Below, in pieces: positions 53,231 through 63,644 of a DNA stretch of 64,000 nt. The DNA is from Cavia porcellus. Lineage: Eukaryota; Chordata; Mammalia; Rodentia; Caviidae. The stretch spans positions 7,600,201 through 7,664,200 of the forward strand of contig NW_026947514.1 of NCBI RefSeq assembly GCF_034190915.1. Direction: 5' to 3'. The position numbers were made by a program, and so were the translations under genes. The notes below the pieces were generated by a model that saw only the letters and a list, made by a program, of their open reading frames with translations, had not been told where the DNA came from and did not search any database. Position 1 is the first letter of the stretch. Each line of letters starts with the position of its first letter.

Positions 53231-53516
53231 ATGAGCCCTAAAAGAACTGTAGGACAATCCCTTTTTGGGGGCCTGGAACGGCTTGCTCCCCTATGTGCTA
53301 CCCTTGTTAGGCCCTCTATGCTCCTTGTTCTTGCTCCTGCTTATAGGACCATGCTTGCTCCGATGGGTCACATCATTTATTAATGGGCGCCTTGCGGCAG
53401 CCCGGCGTCAAGTACGCCTGGTTGCCCATGCGGCCCTGGCAGCAGCCCGTGATGGGCACAATGACCCCCAGGCCTACGCATGGCTCGCTCGACTGGCCTA
53501 CGACCGGGTCTAGGTG
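53231..53516 (+). pseudogene. env: env TM C-terminal remnant
   Basis: The frame at 53265-53516 reads [20 protein letters not shown], then [20 protein letters not shown], a membrane span with a GPCLL-type motif and a basic cytoplasmic tail. This is typical of the TM subunit C-terminus in gamma-type or D-type retroviral envelopes. Surface subunit and TM ectodomain are absent. Confidence 0.75.
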
Positions 53517-53916
53517 TGGCGGGTCTTCTGCATTCCTTCCCTATTGACACCACACAGCAGGGTGGGTGAGTCAATGACGGGTAAGAGCGTGCCTCCCCAG
53601 CACGACTCGACCTAAGCCAGGCCCTACCCCATACTGCACGAAAGCCGCTGGATTACTAGAATCTGCCCAGATCTAGATGCCTCTCCGAGGGGATCACACG
53701 GAGGGGCATGAGTGCATGCCTATGTGCATCCAGGTTCCGTCCAGTTCACTCCTGGCCCTGGAAAAAGGACGAGGGTCTCAAGGCCTTGGCGGACCCGGGG
53801 GCGGCCGACCAGGGTCCAAGCCAAGGGCCTACGGTGGGCCTCAACACAGGGCATAAGCCTCTGCACTCAATCCAGGGCGGGCTGCGATGCATACATTCAT
53901 TCAAAGTAAATAAATT
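53517..53916 (+). other. 3' non-coding region of the second ERV half
   Basis: Homologous in order to 51345-51754 (CAATGACGGGTAAGAG, CTATGTGCATCCAGGTTCC). No conserved open frame. Confidence 0.7.
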
Positions 53917-53925
53917 AGGGGGAGA
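53917..53925 (+). promoter_or_regulatory. Polypurine tract before the 3' LTR
   Basis: AGGGGGAGA abuts TGTTGGGAGCC, the 3' LTR start. The same core occurs before the internal LTR. Confidence 0.85.
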
Positions 53926-54354
53926 TGTTGGGAGCCGCGGCCGACACCGGTCGCCTTACTTGGCGGACGTAGGGCCTGTGGGTGGGAGCGGAGCCTGAGC
54001 TAGATTGCCCCTCCCATTGAGTGAGCCAAGTTGGCGCCTGCTTCCTGCCCCCTGATTGCGCTGGCAACGTAAACAACCCGCTCTGTAAGATAGTCTGCCT
54101 AGCAACAACTGATGTTAGCCAATCAGCCCGCATCGGGCGCTTTGAACTGATTGGCCACTGTTGCCCTATAAAAGTGAATGCCTCTCCCGCCACGAGGGGA
54201 AGCACAGAGAGAGATAGAGAAAGTCCACCGGCGAGAAAGGGCTGGTGGCAGAGAGGAGGCCTTGCGGGGCCCACGCGGAGATAAATAAAGGCAAGATTGC
54301 ACACCGCCAGACTTTGTCGTGTGTCTTTCCTGCCGGCCGGGAGCGACCTCGACA
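53926..54354 (+). repeat. 3' LTR of the composite ERV (family A)
   Basis: 429 bp, one substitution (T at 54263) relative to the 5' LTR and no indels. CCAAT, TATAAAA (54167-54173) and AATAAA (54284-54289) are all retained. Confidence 0.96.
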
Positions 54355-54360
54355 GCAGAC

Positions 54361-56730
54361 AGACAGGCAGCGTAAGAGACGGTGCTTCCCCCACAGTGCT
54401 CCAGCATCTTCCGCTCAGGTGACAAGTTGCCAAGCACCTGCCCGGGGTGCTCTCTGGTCAACTGCTAGCATCTATCTCCCAGCTGGTCCTCGGGCCTCTG
54501 AGAGGGATTGGCCCGGGTGTCTATGCAGTGGGCAGTGGGGGCTCAAGGGCCATTGGTCAGAACCAGGAGAGTAAAGCTAGGCCAGAGCTCAGTTAGGGGC
54601 TGGGCAGTGGCACTGAGGCTAAACGGGGTAGCTGCGTTCATCAGTGAAAATTTGGAAAGTTCTTTTAGGCTTAAAGACTCAAATATCAAGCTGGGTTCCC
54701 AGCACGATGGGCATCAGCATTTCTGGGGAGGATGACAGGGATGTGGCCTCCACGAGTGTCACAGTGAAAGAGCGCACAGACCCAGGCACCACTGGCTCGA
54801 CCGACATCCAATTCCCTCTGCCTCAACAGCCCAGGGCACTCATGTGTCAGGAAGCAGGGTCCACAGCAGCCCACGGCACTGGCAGGGTTGTAGTCAAGAA
54901 GCCCAGTTAAGGACTGGGGTAAGCGGGCCAGGAGAAAGGGCAGTACAGCATCCATCCTCAGGAGTTGAGGCCCTTGAAGGCTCTTGCTTACTGGCTGGGT
55001 GGCCTTCTACCTGGAGATGCTGTGATCTGGAGATCTACCCCTGAGAGGCTCGGGGAGGGGCAGTGTATGGAGAGCCTGGTACAAGCCTGGTGTCACCTGC
55101 CTCACAGGGCACGAGATTCCAGGAGGCTGAGGATGGGAGAAAGCCAGAGTGCCCTGAACTATGAGGTGACAGAGCGAGAAGGGCCTGAGGCTGGATCCCA
55201 AACAAAGGGGAAGAGAGCCACCACATGGAATTCCTGCAGGACAGGACCGAGTCCTCCTGAGCTGCTCTGACCCCCAAGACCCTTCCCAGCCACACCACGC
55301 CGCCTCTCTCTGGTTGACCAAAGCACACTCGCCTTACTGCTGCTTTGTTCCAGCTCAGCCTTGTGTTCCCACCTGTGCCTCTTCCCAGCGGCACAGGAAA
55401 GCAGCAAGCTCCTTCCACCCACTTAAGGAAACTGCTACCCACTGCCTCCTTCCTCTTCTGGTCAAAGCCTGCACCCTGCAAAAAGCAGCTCGTGCCTTCT
55501 GCAAGAGCGGCACTGTTTTCCTCTGAGCAGCCTGGCCGTTTCTAACTCCTCAGCCATCCTTACCGCCAGGAACCCGCCAGCACGTCCACCCACCACAGGT
55601 TTCCGCGTGGAAACAGCCGGGCTTAAGGAAGCACACAGGTTCCATGACTACCAAGCAGTCCAGCACTTCTCAGCGACCACAGATAGCTCTCTCTGAGGCC
55701 ATGGGGAGCCTGCAGCACCCGCACACCTTAGAGCTCCCCCTGCCTTTGCCTTCTCACTGCCAAGGACCATTTGTTGAATGAATCTTCACGGGAAGATGTC
55801 CATGGGAACCGCTACATTTTCTGAACGTCTCTGCTCTTACTAACTTGTGAATGAGGCAGAGGCCGTTGCTGCAGCAGAGCGCTCCCCAGCACAGCCTGCT
55901 CACCACACCTGCCTGGCTCCAGTCGCGCCTCCCTCTGTCCATGGCCTCAGGCCGCCCGCCCGTGAAGGGGCTCCCGGACCTCATGGCGGGACAGCCAGGA
56001 CGTTCCTGGGTTATTCGTTCCTCTTGCACAACAGCTATGGCAATGCCTAAGGGAAGTGGTTCAGCCAAAACTAATGGAGTGCGACCTCCATTACAGTCTT
56101 AAAACAACTACTGCAACTTTAAAATCTGACTCTAAGAAGTAGGATTATGGATTTTTATTTCCTTTATACATTTGGGCGTGACAATTAGTATGCATACTAT
56201 TATAATCAGAAAAAAGTCCGTGTTAACAAACTCAAGACCGCATCTTATTTGCCTAAAACTAATGCACTTACGTGATTTGTCAAATGACACAGTCACCCAC
56301 AACCCACATTTTAAAGGGTATTCACTATTTCCATGGCATTTTATGGACAACACATGGAGTGAAGCCCTCACCAAAACTTATTGTAGGCATCAGTTTTGAT
56401 TTCCACCTTTTTAAAAGCGTGAAATACGGTCATCCAATCCTCAAGGCGTTTTAACTTTTTGTTTTTAATGAAACCAGCAAATGTAACACCCTCATGTGAC
56501 ATGCAGGCATGGCACACACACCCCCCCCCCACTTCCCCACCTCTAATGTATCTTTCTTAAATATTTCTATTTGCTTGACTTTTGAATGGTTTAAAATTTT
56601 TAGCATTTTTTTTGAGACTTCTGATTTTTGGGGGTTAAAAACATTTTCAAGCTGCAAAATCGTAAAAAAGGAAAAGTTAAAAGAGAAACACAAGAGAAAC
56701 CATCCTAACCAACATGTAAAATTATATTTT
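54361..56730. other. Gene-free unique sequence
   Basis: No gene recognised. 56100-56720 is AT-rich and repeat-free, with a C10 run at 56521-56531. Confidence 0.4.
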
Positions 56731-56731
56731 T

Positions 56732-56874
56732 AAAAATCCAAGTTTTGGGGCTGGGGATTTAGCTCAGCGGCATAAGCGCCTGCCTTGCAAGCAGGCAGTC
56801 GTGAGTTCGATCCCTGGTACAAAAAAAAAAAAAAAAAAAAAAAAAAAAACAAACAAAAAAAAAATCCAAGTTTT
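56732..56874 (+). mobile_element. ID SINE, young copy with 15-bp target duplication
   Basis: Perfect young-type body (GGGGCTGGGGATTTAGCTCA, GCCTGCCTTGCAAGCAGGC, GAGTTCGATCCCTGGTAC) and a long A tail. AAAAATCCAAGTTTT flanks it at 56732-56746 and 56860-56874. Confidence 0.95.
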
Positions 56875-56887
56875 AAAATCGATTGCT

Positions 56888-57026
56888 GGGCCAGGTGTGG
56901 TGGCACACACCTGTAATCTCAGCACTCAGAGGGATGAAGCAAGAAGGACATTGCAAGCTTGAGAGCAGCTACAAAGTAAGCTCAAGGCCAGCCTGAAGTA
57001 CATAGTAAGACCCTGTCTCACAAAAT
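56888..57026 (+). mobile_element. B1-like SINE with central duplication (sense)
   Basis: GGCCAGGTGTGGTGGCACAC start, GTAATCTCAGCACTCAGAGG, AGCTACAAAGTAAGCTCAAG, GCCAGCCTGAAGTACATAGT and CCCTGTCTCACAAAA. Confidence 0.9.
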
Positions 57027-57030
57027 TAAT

Positions 57031-57117
57031 TGGGCCGGGGATTTAGCTCAGTGGTGTAAGTGCCTGCTTGGCAAACTTGAGGTTGTGAGTTCAATCCCCG
57101 GCACCAAGAAAAAAAAG
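57031..57117 (+). mobile_element. ID SINE (sense)
   Basis: TGGGCCGGGGATTTAGCTCA, TGCCTGCTTGGCAAACTTGA, GTGAGTTCAATCCCCGGCAC and an A-rich tail. It directly follows the B1, so it may be the second half of a dimer. Confidence 0.9.
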
Positions 57118-57119
57118 AT

Positions 57120-57750
57120 TATACAAAAAATCGACTGCAAAGTAAATTGGGCAAGGCAGTTCTCCCCCAAAACAGCCAGGGTCCAAACCCCGTAGTAACC
57201 ATAAACACGGTCCTGGAGTCTCCCTGAAGGCCATCTGCACACTCACTATGGGCCTTTGCAAATCTCTCCTGCTCTCCACCTCTGGCATTCAGGTCCTAGG
57301 TCTTCCAAACAGTGAGAAGCGTAGGCAAAGACCCCATGACCCCGGCCTTCCCACCCAGTGTGATCTCCACACAGGCAAAGGTGAGAGGCAACACCAGTGG
57401 GAAAACTTAGGGCCATGATTCAGGATAAAATCTTATTAAGAGGAAAACAGAAACATGTTAAGATTTTGAGCAAGTACTCTGCTAAACTAGACCTGGCATC
57501 TCATCTCTAAGTGGCAAGGCCATTGACTTTCCAGGAAGCTTCCAGCCCAAGTCACTGCATGAACCCCTGAGGCTGGCCTGACTCTACCCTCCCAACTCCA
57601 GTCTGGTCCAAATTTCATCAGGGGAAGGCAGCTTCGACAGTCAGCGGGGCGTGGCTTATCAGCAGCTCCCTCTCCCACTACAGCCTGCTTTTGTGCCTGC
57701 CCTTAGACAAGTTCAAATCAGGATTATCCCAGGGCTTTAGATAATGAGGA
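57120..57750. other. Gene-free unique sequence
   Basis: Nothing recognised. Confidence 0.4.
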
Positions 57751-57752
57751 TT

Positions 57753-57842
57753 CTCGACAGGGATAGAGCTCACTGGCACAGTGCCTGCCTGGCAAGCACA
57801 AGGTCCTGAGTTCAATTCCTGGTACCAAAAATAATTAAAAAA
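57753..57842 (+). mobile_element. ID SINE, older copy (sense)
   Basis: GACAGGGATAGAGCTCACTG, TGCCTGCCTGGCAAGCACAA and TGAGTTCAATTCCTGGTACC. Confidence 0.88.
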
Positions 57843-57922
57843 TGATTCTCTAAAACACACCCTATCTACAAGTACTTCCTCATCCACACAGAGTCCCAAT
57901 AACAGACATCTGTAAATAAAGC

Positions 57923-57989
57923 CCTATACCTGGCAGGCATGAGATTGTGGGTTCAATCTCCAGTACCAAAAAAAAAAAAAAAAAAAAAA
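57923..57989 (+). mobile_element. ID SINE, 3' fragment (sense)
   Basis: CTGGCAGGCATGAGATTGTG, GGTTCAATCTCCAGTACC and an A tail; the 5' half is lost. Confidence 0.8.
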
Positions 57990-57994
57990 GCAGC

Positions 57995-59180
57995 TCTGTA
58001 CCACTCAGAAACTACAGGGCAAATGTTAAACAGCTTGCCCATGGTCACCAGCCTAAGTAAAGAGGATGGGATTTGTCCCCGAAAGCCAGGGCTGCTGCTT
58101 CAAATCGCTGGACTAGGCAGTTAGCACTTATCAAATATAGTGGTGCTGTATCAAATACAGAGGTTTATGGACTTGTCTTATGATCTGGGGGGAAGATGGG
58201 TGTGTTTCTATTCATGTGGGAAAGACAGCGGCCGTGGTCATGTTGGCCACCAATGCAGCGTCTGCAAACTGAAGTGAAACTGTACTGAATGCTTGTTTGC
58301 CAACAGAGGTGTTCGTGAACGGAGGTGTTACTGTATTACACAGCCTAGTGGTGGTTTCAAAGTACAAACTCAAGACTTTGTAAAAACTGGAGCACAACTG
58401 AAGCGAAAAGGTCAAAGCTTGGCAATACTGAACTTAAAAATCAGAAGAAATTATTTCAGTACTCACATCCCAGAGCAGTATAATCCAGCTAGTGAGAAAC
58501 ACAGCAATTTCTCTCTCCAATTGAACCGCACCCCAGACGCTGCCCACCACCCACCGCCCTCCCCCCATCCGGCCTTCCTTCCACTTCTTGACAGCCGCAC
58601 CACAGGGAAGGACCTTTCCCCAGTGTCACATCTCCTGCTTTTTGGTTAGCTTTTTACCACTCCCCACTCTGACTCTTACCTGGGAACCTTCAGTGGGGCT
58701 TCTCACTCCAACTACAGTACAGAATTCCCAGAACTGTAACAGTAACTGACTGAGATACACCATTTACCAGCAAGATCACGGTAGCCTAACCCTATTTCCA
58801 CAGAATCTCAAGCACTCAGAATCCTTTAAGGAAAAATCTCTACCTGTATCTTAGCTGGGACCTTAGCTCAGACTGTGACAGATTGTTCTGGCTAACTCAA
58901 CTGTGGCAGAGCACAGCTTGTGAGAAATTTTAAGAGCACTGGACCAGGGAAGATGGGACACACAGAGGATGCCACCAGTGTCACAACGGCCACTGCACAC
59001 CTTTGGGCCACATGACCACCCTGAGGAGACCCCGAAGGGCTAGTGGAAAGGACAGTGAGCCTCAAGGGAAGGTAGTGACCCCCAAAACCACAAGGCTAGC
59101 TGAGATCTAAGTGCAGCTTGAACCCAAAGCATACGTTCTTTCCACTACACACAGAGCTCTGGCTCGTTGGTTTCATTTGC
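57995..59180. other. Gene-free unique sequence
   Basis: No gene recognised. A 118-codon plus frame (58293-58649) has no visible domain. Confidence 0.4.
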
Positions 59181-59330
59181 GTTTGTTTGTTTTGACAGGG
59201 TCTTGCAACGCTGTAGCTCAGGCTAACCCTAAACTCACCATTTAGCTCAGCATGGACTCAAACACTTGGCGATCCTCCTGCTTCAGGCTCCTGAGTGCTG
59301 GGGGTATAGACATGCACCACCACATCCAGT
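59181..59330 (-). mobile_element. B1-like SINE with central duplication (antisense)
   Basis: Plus strand: GTTTGTTTTGACAGGGTCTT, AACTCACCATTTAGCTCAGC, CTCCTGAGTGCTGGGGGTAT and CACCACCACATCCAG. Confidence 0.85.
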
Positions 59331-60117
59331 TCAGTGTTTTAATCCAGCTAACCCGTGTCAACTGACGGCTTGATGGGCAAATCTGCAGAAGCCTTTTAAA
59401 CCTAACACAGATGGAGCACCCTCTGGAATTGAACTCTTACACCAAAACCTAGGCCCCCTTACCACAATGCTATTTCCACTGCAAAGAGCAGCTCAAAGCT
59501 TTTTTGCTCAGCAAGACTAAACATCCTCTCCTTTTCACAGGAACTCTCTTCCAAAGGGCCTCAGCATCTCCTGCTTCACACAGGCAGGATTTCTCCTCCC
59601 CTGCCTTTCCCAAGTAACAGCAAGTTTCAAGCAAAACACCAGTGAGTCAGAACCTTAGCTACTGCAATGTCTATTCTACTCGACCCTTTGCTGCCTTGAA
59701 TATTATGCTCCTGTGTGGTAATAAAAAGAAACCCACACAATCCTAAATAGTTTTCCTAAATCGTGTGGTTTAGCCATGTACCAAATACTGCTAGTAAAAA
59801 TATAAGCACCAAAATTATTTTCGATCCGAATCTAAGCCTCATGAAGTAGGCAACTGAAGTCTCAGCGGAGAGAACTGAGAACACTGCTGAATAAACAAGG
59901 GGCCATTTATGTTCTCTGGGTTTTTGGCCTCAGCTTACTACCCAGCTCCTATTTCTCCTCCATCTCAGCTTCATTACCCTTTAAGAAACTATCCTAGCAC
60001 TTCAAAATTCTACGCCATTTCAAACCCTTCTGGAACTATAGTAAAATTTTCACTTCCCTACAGTCTGTTTGGTTGCCGATAGCCAAATCCGAAGCTCGTC
60101 CTCAAAGCACAAGGCCG
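59331..60117. other. Gene-free unique sequence
   Basis: Nothing recognised beyond ordinary AT/GC-balanced DNA. Confidence 0.4.
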
Positions 60118-60325
60118 CTTGTCACAGTGGCACACGCCTGTCACCTCGGCAACTCCATGGCTGAGGCAGTGAGGCTGCCAAGTTTAAGGCAAGCCTGGGC
60201 AATGCAGCAAAACCCTGGCTCAAACGTTTTTTAAGGCCTGGGGATGCAACCAGCACTACAGCAATTACCGGCCACGTGTGAGGCCTGATTTCAACCTCAG
60301 CTCGTACACATATGCAAGGCCCAAG
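60118..60325 (+). mobile_element. B1+ID dimeric SINE, diverged (sense)
   Basis: B1 part (GTCACAGTGGCACACGCCTG, ATGGCTGAGGCAGTGAGG, CCTGGGCAATGCAGC, CTGGCTCAAAC) followed by a weak ID part (GGCCTGGGGATGCAACCAGC, GATTTCAACCTCAGC). Confidence 0.65.
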
Positions 60326-60680
60326 AGGGCTAGAAAGTGAGTCCTTGAAAGTTACCTTTCCCTCCTGCTCAGCACAGGTCTCTGACACATTAAGGGATCT
60401 TGTGGTTACAACACCCCATTTCTAAGTCAGCTGTGGAAGTGTGGCTGAGCAAATCCTCCTCTGCCAAACAAACCTGCCTCTAGAAGATGGAGCACAGCGC
60501 TCCATGCCTGTGTCCTAGAAGGCTTCCTGTACCCGGGTCCCCAGGACATTCCAGTCTAGCTTCTGCTGGGAAACAGTACCATTTCCTAAGTTCTCGGCCT
60601 GTACCACTTTTCCCTCACTCTACCTCGGCTCAGGATCCCCACAAATCCTGAAAACCCATAAAAGAATCTGATTATGTGTT
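60326..60680. other. Gene-free unique sequence
   Basis: Nothing recognised. Confidence 0.4.
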
Positions 60681-60684
60681 ATTC

Positions 60685-61130
60685 CACACCTCACATTGGG
60701 AGAGGGAAGGACTTGGGAGCAGGGCTTACAGCTTGGGTCTAGATGTGCCCCCAAACCTCATGCAGTCATTGGTAGGGCTTTTTCAGAAGTGGCTCAGTCT
60801 ACAGTGTGTCTGTCACTGACTCATGGCGCAATGCTGGGATTAGGAGGGCTAGGATTAAGGGTTTGTGATGACTAACTCAGCACTGACTGCCTGGCACTGC
60901 CCTATTCCCAGTAGCCTGGACACAATGAAAGAGGCTGAAAGAGCCTTGCTTCGTCCCTTGTTTGCCTAGCTACCTGCTGCCCACCATGACAGTTTCTCCT
61001 CTCCATCCTCCTCTGCCCTGCCACCTTGCTTTGGAGCTAGCAGACTGCTGCCTGAAACCTTAACAAACCACGAACCAAACTCTTCCTCCCTTAACTTTGG
61101 GGATATTTTGTCTCAGCACTGAGAAAACTA
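60685..61130 (+). mobile_element. MaLR-type solo LTR remnant (sense)
   Basis: GTGCCCCCAAACCTCATGCA near 60747 and the 3' text CTGCCTGAAACCTTAACAAA, TCCTCCCTTAACTTTGGGGA, TATTTTGTCTCAGCACTGAG, AAAACTAAG follow the order of rodent MaLR (ORR1/MLT1-like) LTRs. No internal region is present, so it is probably a solo LTR. Confidence 0.6.
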
Positions 61131-61134
61131 AGAA

Positions 61135-62390
61135 AGGGAGCAGTACACAGAGAAAAGAACAGCAATCAGTGACAGAGAGAAAACTGGAGGTCACAGTAAC
61201 ACAGAGCAGGGTCAGTTTCCTCCTAAATCTGGAGCTAAGTGCTGCCAAAGGAAAGCTCGGCCCAACCAACTGCTCAGTGGCCATTACAAAAATAGACTTC
61301 TCTCAATGGAGATAGTTAGGTGACACTACCACACAAAGAAGCAGATTCACTGAGTCCCTAATGCTCTGGTCTTACAAATTCTATAAAAATTGAAGACTTT
61401 TATAAATTTTAATTCAAAGAGGTTAAAGTCATCCCAGTTTATGTAGATGGCAAAGATGATACTTGAAAAGTTAAAAATTTTCCTACTCTTTAACTCTGAT
61501 TTGACATACAACTTTGCTAGAAAAAATGTAGTTTTTCTATATAAATTGTAGTATTATTTAAAACTTAAGTTTTAATAAGCTCAATTAGGCTGAATTGTGA
61601 GTGCCTGAAAGAATTTGCAAAAACAATTACCTTTCTGTTGGAAAGTATGTCACATCTGCAAATGTTACTTGTTCTGAGTGTCTCATGAACTTAAAAGATA
61701 AAAATAAGAACACAAGCAAGCCCAATCTAAAAGGAGACGAGTAGCCTAATCGTGCAGTGGAGCCTCTAGCAGACTTGGCACTGTGTCCGGCTCCGCCGGT
61801 GCTCTGCTGGGGGCGGCTTTCTTGGCTGTGAAGGCAGATCGTGCCCTCTGTCACTCATGGGGAGCAGTTCTGCCCAACTGTCTCTTTTCAACAACTTTAT
61901 CATCAATCTCTTTATTAACAGCTCCACTGCAGTCAGAAAACGCAAACAAGGACCAATTCTCATGCCAGATTTCTGGAAATCACACAGCACCAGGCACTCC
62001 ACAGTGTGAAAGTTTGTGAGCAGGATGCTGTGCCAAGAGAGAGGCAGACCCACCAGGAACACACACCCGGGGCGTCTTACGTTATTCAGTTAAAATACAC
62101 ATGCCTGCTTTACAACGGTTAGAACCTGAAGGAACCCCCCAATACCACACGGATGGATTAAGAAGGGTACAGTAGGGGCACACAAATCACTTTACCTCCA
62201 GAAATAGCTTTGTTACTATACATTCCCAGAAATCTCCCTTAAAAATCAAAACTGTATTAGACACCTTTCCAAAGTTTTAACTATTCTAGTGCTCTAGAAC
62301 ATCATTAGATAACACACACTGTGGAGTTCAATGTTTCTAATGAGCAAACCCATTAAAACTGAAATATTTGAATTATTCGAAATATACATT
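61135..62390. other. Gene-free unique sequence
   Basis: AT-rich; no gene recognised. Confidence 0.4.
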
Positions 62391-62393
62391 TTT

Positions 62394-62515
62394 ATTGGGA
62401 GGCTGAAGCAAGAGGATCAATAGGAGTTCAAGGTTACACAATGAGACTGCTAACCAGCCTGAACAGCATAGTGTCATCAAAGACAAAAAACCCTGTGTCA
62501 TCAAAGACAAAAAGT
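62394..62515 (+). mobile_element. B1-like SINE, 5' truncated (sense)
   Basis: TTGGGAGGCTGAAGCAAGAG, GGAGTTCAAGGTTACACAAT, ACCAGCCTGAACAGCATAGT, then a duplicated GTGTCATCAAAGACAAAAA word and a short CA repeat (62521-62537). Confidence 0.75.
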
Positions 62516-62692
62516 GTGTCTCACACACACACACACAGACTCTCAACTTTGCTACATAAAAATGTCTTACAAATTAAAATATTTTAAAGGCATTACAAAT
62601 TATTGAGACAAATTATTAAAAGATTAAACATCAGGCTATAATCACATACATACTACAAAACAAAAACCTTCTATGTTAAAACTGCCACTGTT

Positions 62693-62815
62693 GGGCTGGG
62701 GATTTAGCTCAGCGACATGAGTGCCTGCCTTGCAAGCGCGCAGTCTTGAGTTTGATGCCTGGTACGCGCGCGCGCGCGCGCACACACACACACACACACA
62801 TACATACACACACAA
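62693..62815 (+). mobile_element. ID SINE with (CG)n(CA)n tail (sense)
   Basis: TGGGCTGGGGATTTAGCTCA, GAGTGCCTGCCTTGCAAGCG and GAGTTTGATGCCTGGTACG, after which the usual A tail is replaced by eight CG units and about sixteen CA units. Flanks ACTGCCACTGTT and CCTGCTACTGTT resemble a slightly decayed target duplication. Confidence 0.9.
62765..62815. repeat. (CG)8(CA)n compound microsatellite
   Basis: Alternating purine-pyrimidine over about 50 bp with a pure CG half, the sequence type most prone to form left-handed Z-DNA. Confidence 0.93.
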
Positions 62816-62819
62816 AACA

Positions 62820-63524
62820 AACCCTGCTACTGTTAATTAGGGTAGCATCTCAGCATTCCCTGTAAAGTAGGTTTCTAGATGAGATGTACATCAAAACAAG
62901 AAACATGGAATTGTTTTGGCTGGAAAGGATAGTGTATCATGGGGCAATCCATGCAGACAAGTTCCAGCCTGAACATAAGTAGCAGACCTTAAGTACCAGG
63001 CTAAAATGCCCAGGTGCACCTGGTCACCCAATGTGAAGTTTTGAGGCAGCTTGGCACCAAGGTGTGACTACACATTGTACCAGCCAAGAGTAAAAACCTA
63101 TCATGAAGTCAGGATTTATGTTTTATACTTTCCCTCTCATGTGTTTTCTATTTTAATCAGATTTGCCTGGAATAGACATGAATTATAAAGGCATTATTCA
63201 ATGACTATAGGTGAAACTTACAGGTTAAGATATCGACACTGTGTGACTAGATTACATTATCCCTAAGTTACATAACGTGTTATGTGGTCTGTCTCGGCTA
63301 TGACTGCCTGTGCTAAGGCAGGGAAGAAACACAGCCCCAGCAGCAAGCTCAAGTGCAGGCTGAAGCAGCTCTGGCTTCCAAACTCATTTATCCCTCTGTG
63401 CAAAACAAAACCAAGACACTCCTGGGCTTCTCCTGGTCAAAGCTAGTCAAGGCGACCTGGCAGGGAATGTGGAAGGTCTGGTGCAAATCCATTCTCACCA
63501 CTAAAAGCAAACCCCCCACACACG
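62820..63524. other. Gene-free unique sequence
   Basis: Nothing recognised. Confidence 0.4.
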
Positions 63525-63640
63525 TTAAAATCAAAATCAAGGGGCTGGGGATTTAGCTCAGCGGCATAAGCACCTGCCTTGCAAGCAGGCAGTTGGGATC
63601 CCTGGTACCGATTAAAAAAAAAAAATCAAAATCAAAATCA
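63525..63640 (+). mobile_element. ID SINE, young-type, with internal deletion at the B box
   Basis: GGGGCTGGGGATTTAGCTCA and GCCTGCCTTGCAAGCAGGC are intact, but the text passes from GCAGTT to GGGATCCCTGG and lacks the GTGAGTTCGA part of the pol III B box. Flanking AAAATCAAAATCAA repeats form the target duplication. Confidence 0.92.
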
Positions 63641-63644
63641 AGGT

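Larger units (their letters stand above)
48720..54360 (+). mobile_element. Composite non-autonomous class II endogenous retrovirus with target duplication
   Basis: Outer LTRs at 48726-49154 and 53926-54354 begin TG and end CA. They are flanked by the 6-bp direct repeat GCAGAC at 48720-48725 and 54355-54360, the duplication size usual for betaretrovirus-like (ERV2) insertions. Internally there are two successive retroviral half-genomes separated by a third, different LTR (51770-52073). Protease, reverse transcriptase and most of integrase are absent from both halves. All retroviral parts are on the plus strand. Because outer LTRs and target duplication bracket everything, the whole composite was reverse-transcribed and integrated as one unit, using proteins supplied by another element. 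Confidence 0.93.
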
